Source: Pseudoscleropodium purum (lineage: Eukaryota > Streptophyta > Bryopsida > Hypnales > Brachytheciaceae). From it: DNA of 64,000 nucleotides. Below, piece by piece: positions 60,660 to 64,000 of the stretch (positions are counted from its first letter, which is position 1; the number at the start of each line of letters is the position of its first letter). The stretch spans positions 13,362,479 to 13,426,478 of the forward strand of contig OZ017800.1 in NCBI GenBank assembly GCA_963969395.1, given 5' to 3'. Below the pieces are notes generated by a model. That model ran no database searches and was not told the DNA's origin. It worked only from the letters and a program-made list of their open reading frames with translations. The position numbers and the translations under genes were made by a program.

Positions 60660-62051
60660 AGGTCTGCACACGCGTGTACCTACGAAGATTCGTTGGGAGG
60701 TGCCACGATTTTTGGAGCACTCTGGGAAGGCTCTCGGTGGATCCTCGGATTGCGCGCCGGTCGGAGTTCAGGTTCGTGCATACTCCGACTTGATTAGGGT
60801 TTAGTGTTTTGTTGGAGGTTAGGAGTGCTAGAATGACGTGCTAGTGTGTGACGTTTTGGTTTGGGCGTTACTGGAGGGTTTTAGATCCACGAATGCTGCA
60901 AATTGCTCTTGTCACGCAAATGCGTTAGTTCCGCGATCGCTCCACCCTTTGGGGATTGCTTCAGTCCCGCGAATGCTTTAGTTCGGATGTTTGAGAGCTT
61001 TGGTGCAGACGCAAAATTGTTTCAAATGATGCATTGGTGTTCATTTGAGGTTAGGGTGAGAGTGTTGTTGTAGACGCTGGAGTCTTGCTTGTTTTTCTTT
61101 TTGTGTTTTTCTTTTCACAACCATTCTGGTCTGCGATGACTTCGGTGAGACTGTGAGAGTGTCGCCTAGATCGCTCTCAATTTTCAATTTCCTGGGATCT
61201 GTATGAGAGATGTTCGCGTTTCGCGTTTCAAGCCAATCGCATTGTACTGATCCACTGGCTTCCATATTGTAGATCCTGGGCGTGAAGAGGAGGCAAGTGT
61301 CATTAGGGATAGGCTCACGGTCAAGGGAGAAGCTGGTGATCATGTTCCAGATCAATGAGATTTGTTGGATTTCCCGTTTCGTGTTTCCTCCCTTGATTCA
61401 GTTTCGTTGGGTTTCGCGTTTCAGCTCACTGAGATTTGTGGGAAGACAAATGTGGGAAGACAAGTGCGGGAGGTCAAGTGTGGTAAGTTTGCTTCTGTGG
61501 CATGATCTGCATCGCAGTCCTTGTTCTCGTGTGTTCGAATTTTACAAGTTTTAGGAATCTCTTGCCACTTTATCTTTGTAGTTGTTGTTTCATTGCTCAA
61601 GTTGCACATCAAGTTGTAGAATTTGATGTTAGTTTTTTTGATTGTGTATTTGCAGGTGTAAGTGTGATTTGCATTGATATTGCTTGGAAGAATTCGAAGT
61701 TCTGTTTGGCAGTTGCGTGGGGAATTTGCAATTGATTGTAGACAGTTTGCGGTGGGTGCTTCAGCGATTCACATTGGTGTCAAACTTCTTTTGTTTTTGG
61801 TACGCAAGCTGCATCTTGATTCAGTTTTCATTTAATTTTGGTTCAATTTGTAGAGTGCTAATCCAACTAAGTGATGCTTTGCTTCCATTTGTAGAGTGCT
61901 AATGGTTTGGTTTAGTTTGTAGAGTGCTTTGGTTGAGTTCTGGTTCAGTTTGTAGAGTGCTAATGCAATAAGAATAATACGCAAACAGGCCTGTAGAGCT
62001 CTGATAAATTTTAGGGTTTTGGTTCCCGGATCGTCCCAGCTTCTTATTTAC
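60660..62051. other. Non-coding region before palindromes D
   Basis: Intermediate GC with T-rich, intron-like tracts and recurring TTTGTAGAGTGCTAAT (61851-61960). No coding frame supported. It may be the central part of the element to which gene D belongs, or a captured host promoter and 5' region. Confidence 0.35.
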
Positions 62052-62586
62052 TTATCCTCGACTCGAGGATAAAAACCTTGAGACTAAAACTTCATCAAAA
62101 ATTTTAATCGATTATCCTCGACTCGAGGATATCCTAGAAGACCTCTTCTTCCAGGAATTAATGAAAAATCTTAAATCATAAATCCGGAAGATCAAATTAC
62201 AGAATGGAATCATCTAATTCCACTACATAATTCTATGTAACGACATATCTAAAATACTAGAACACAAAATGAGCAAGAAGGAAATGACTAAAAACAATTA
62301 TCCTTGACTCGAGGATAAAGAGGAGCTAACAATAATGACCCCACACAAAACCCAGAAATAGAATTTTCTATTAAAAAATAAATTGACTACACCATGTCAA
62401 TTGTATTTCTATCAATCTAGAATGTCTCTGCTATATTCGTGAAGGGGAAAATCACTTAGATCGATAAAAGGATGTATCCTCGAATCGAGGATATCATGCC
62501 TGTAATTATCACACTCGACTGAAGTTAGTTCTAGATGTACCTAAGCCAGTACATAGCCATGAAAAATAACCTCGATTCGAGGATAA
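62052..62586. repeat. Family-C palindromic sites upstream of gene D
   Basis: Five sites at 62052 (perfect), 62112, 62298, 62474 and 62566, all based on half-site TTATCCTCGA plus central base plus mirror, i.e. the same family as 44610-45533. They lie within the 600 bp before the gene D start. Confidence 0.88.
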
Positions 62587-62648
62587 AAACAGATGTAATA
62601 CATTAAGCTTACACCACGTCCTAATTGCATATGACAGGGTACCAGAAA

Positions 62649-64000
62649 ATGGAAGAAAACGACCAGACCTCTACATATGACTACTCCCACACAGAGCTCC
62701 TCATTGAACCCTTCTAGAATCCTTTGGGACAAGTGTCATTCTTCGAGGAAATGGCTGAAAACTATGGGGAGCTGTAGAAGTTCAAAGACGTAGTCAATCA
62801 ATGGAACTTTGGGGTAAATCGACAGAAGAACTACGTCTTCCTCAGATACCAGCCAGAGGGAACAATCAGGTTCATGCCGTGGAACCTCAATGAGAAGGTG
62901 ACTTTGATCGAGCAACACCGATCAGATTACCTTGTAATCGTTCTCCAGGAAGTAGATGGAAGTAGTCACCCCCTCCCACACGTCCATTCAATTGTTTGCA
63001 ATGTTGGACTTGAGTTAGGGGGGTTCGATTTAGCAGAGTTATTATCATACCTCATAGGGACGCACTTAGACTTTTTGGCGGATGAGTTCGAAACCAAATT
63101 TTGGCCGTGGAATCATGTGTCCTCTACAGCCCACATCCGTCGAGTGGCTGCGATGTTCCTTTCTCTTGATCGCTTTGCTCTGGAAACCTTCTCCAGAAGT
63201 CACCAGAACCTTACAGGGAAATCAATTGAACGCGCTCCTACTAAAGAAAAATCTGGGGCACCACCTGGGAGTGGGAGCACGAGGGCACAACCTCGATCAG
63301 GAAACCAGAAGAGGAAGGCAGCAGAGCGTACAGAAGGCGATACAAATAGTAAGCGCAAAAAGTCTAACCCAGTCAAAAAGACTCGAATAGCCGGGAGTTC
63401 AGGATCAATATTGATTGACCTCCCTGGTGCGGGGGAGCAGCTTGTATGAGCAAAGGAAGATCACGAGGAGTTTACGAAGTACCAGAAGGAGTTCTGGGAT
63501 AACCATCAGAAGTGCTTTCTTTTTTATGGTAAAACTTTCGATATTTCCATTGAGAAATGCATTTTGGCGAAGGACACATACATTGTGAGGAAGCTGGAGC
63601 GAAACATGGTTGATGTTGTCAAGAAAAAGCTTGTGGAACTTGGAGACGCAAAAACTCAAAGGCAAAAGCTGTGCCTGACTCTTGTGGATGAAAATGGCAA
63701 ACTCCTGAAGAGTGCCCCAAAATCGTGGGATGACATCAAGTCTGGAGAATTCATGATCATCAACGGGCAGCACAGTGTGATGGCCTCAAAAGAACTTCAG
63801 ATTAGAGGGTGTGGAGAGAAGCGACGAAAGGAGCTCCAGACATGGAACGCAAGTATTGTATGGACTACTGATCCCGTGAAGCTGACGAATATCTCCGAGT
63901 TCTACAATAAAACCAACCACATTAACCATGCCCAGCCGACCTAGGGAAATCAGATTATTAGCTTACGCAACGTGTGGGTGGACTTAGGGAGACCCTGCCT
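62649..64000 (+). pseudogene. Gene D: ParB-like gene with in-frame TAG/TGA codons, cut by window end
   Basis: From ATG at 62649 (MEENDQTSTYDYSHTELLI) one frame runs to base 64000 without any indel, interrupted by TAG at 62715 and 62775, TGA at 63447 and TAG at 63942. The first 185 residues are a globular N-terminal region (KNYVFLRYQPEGTIRFMPWNL, DYLVIVLQEVDG), followed by a Lys/Arg/Ser-rich linker and then the conserved module: YQKEFWDNHQKCFLF, CLTLVDENGKLL, FMIINGQHSVMASKEL (63755 on) and SIVWTTDPVKLTNISEFYNKTNH. The last TAG replaces the Trp of copy B (QPSWATN), and the frame continues LRNVWVDLGRP. Palindromes of the C family precede it; the next exons lie outside the window. Confidence 0.75.

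Noticed and set aside
60114..60671. 185-codon minus-strand and 103-codon plus-strand Arg/Pro-rich frames
   Set aside because: They lie across the GC-rich MITE, where stops are rare on every strand.

Overview
The window looks like nuclear DNA of a land plant or close algal relative. Evidence: AT-rich intergenic DNA, spliceosomal introns (GT-AG), an NB-ARC/LRR resistance-gene relic, LTR-like elements with TG...CA ends and 5-bp target duplications, and hAT-type MITEs with 8-bp duplications. Repeat density and leucine-rich repeats of the 'LKSLxHLDLxxCSSL' kind would suit a seed-free plant (bryophyte, lycophyte, fern), but I cannot name a species. No tRNA, rRNA or bacterial operon was seen. Almost everything is accessory: I find no gene I would call a conserved host housekeeping gene.

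Layout. 1-2655: leftward transposase pseudogene (copy A). 2930-17467: giant inverted duplication, two ~4.1-kb arms around a ~3-kb spacer holding an unknown two-exon gene. The left arm alone carries a 3.3-kb LTR-like element (copy 1); the right arm preserves its empty target site. 17455-18785: rightward remnant of a ParB-like/FCP1-like gene. 20055-22130: broken NLR gene. 22-41 kb: AT-rich DNA with a GC-rich MITE and LTR-like copy 2. 41717-44571: second leftward transposase (copy C), followed by palindromic sites. 47001-50284: LTR-like copy 3. 51303-57743: long rightward multi-exon gene (copy B; ParB-like plus FCP1-like). 58.0-59.7 kb: 184-bp satellite units in two opposed clusters. 60.3 kb: second hAT MITE. 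62.05-64 kb: palindromic sites and a third ParB-like gene (copy D), cut by the window end.

The main discovery candidate is a mobile system repeated in this window. Its parts are (i) a leftward transposase with a possible RNase-H-like catalytic core, (ii) a rightward gene with an 'IINGQHS' motif resembling the ParB/DGQHR fold and, in the copy seen in full, a C-terminal FCP1-like phosphatase domain, and (iii) between and inside them, clusters of 21-bp odd palindromes. Three palindrome families occur. Their consensus sites share length and the central GACTC (individual sites vary), while the arms differ by locus: TTATCGTTGA (A), TTATCCTCGA (C and D), TTTAGCGCGA (B), each followed by C and its mirror. 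The pairing of a ParB-like protein with clustered palindromes recalls ParB/parS; that link is inference.

A second general signal is decay. The long reading frames of these genes are interrupted almost only by TAG codons (11 TAG, 1 TGA, 0 TAA counted over copies A, B, D and LTR-like copy 2), mostly with no accompanying frameshift. Each fits C-to-T change at CAG or CGA, the CHG and CG contexts methylated in plants. Reassigned or suppressed TAG is a less likely alternative.
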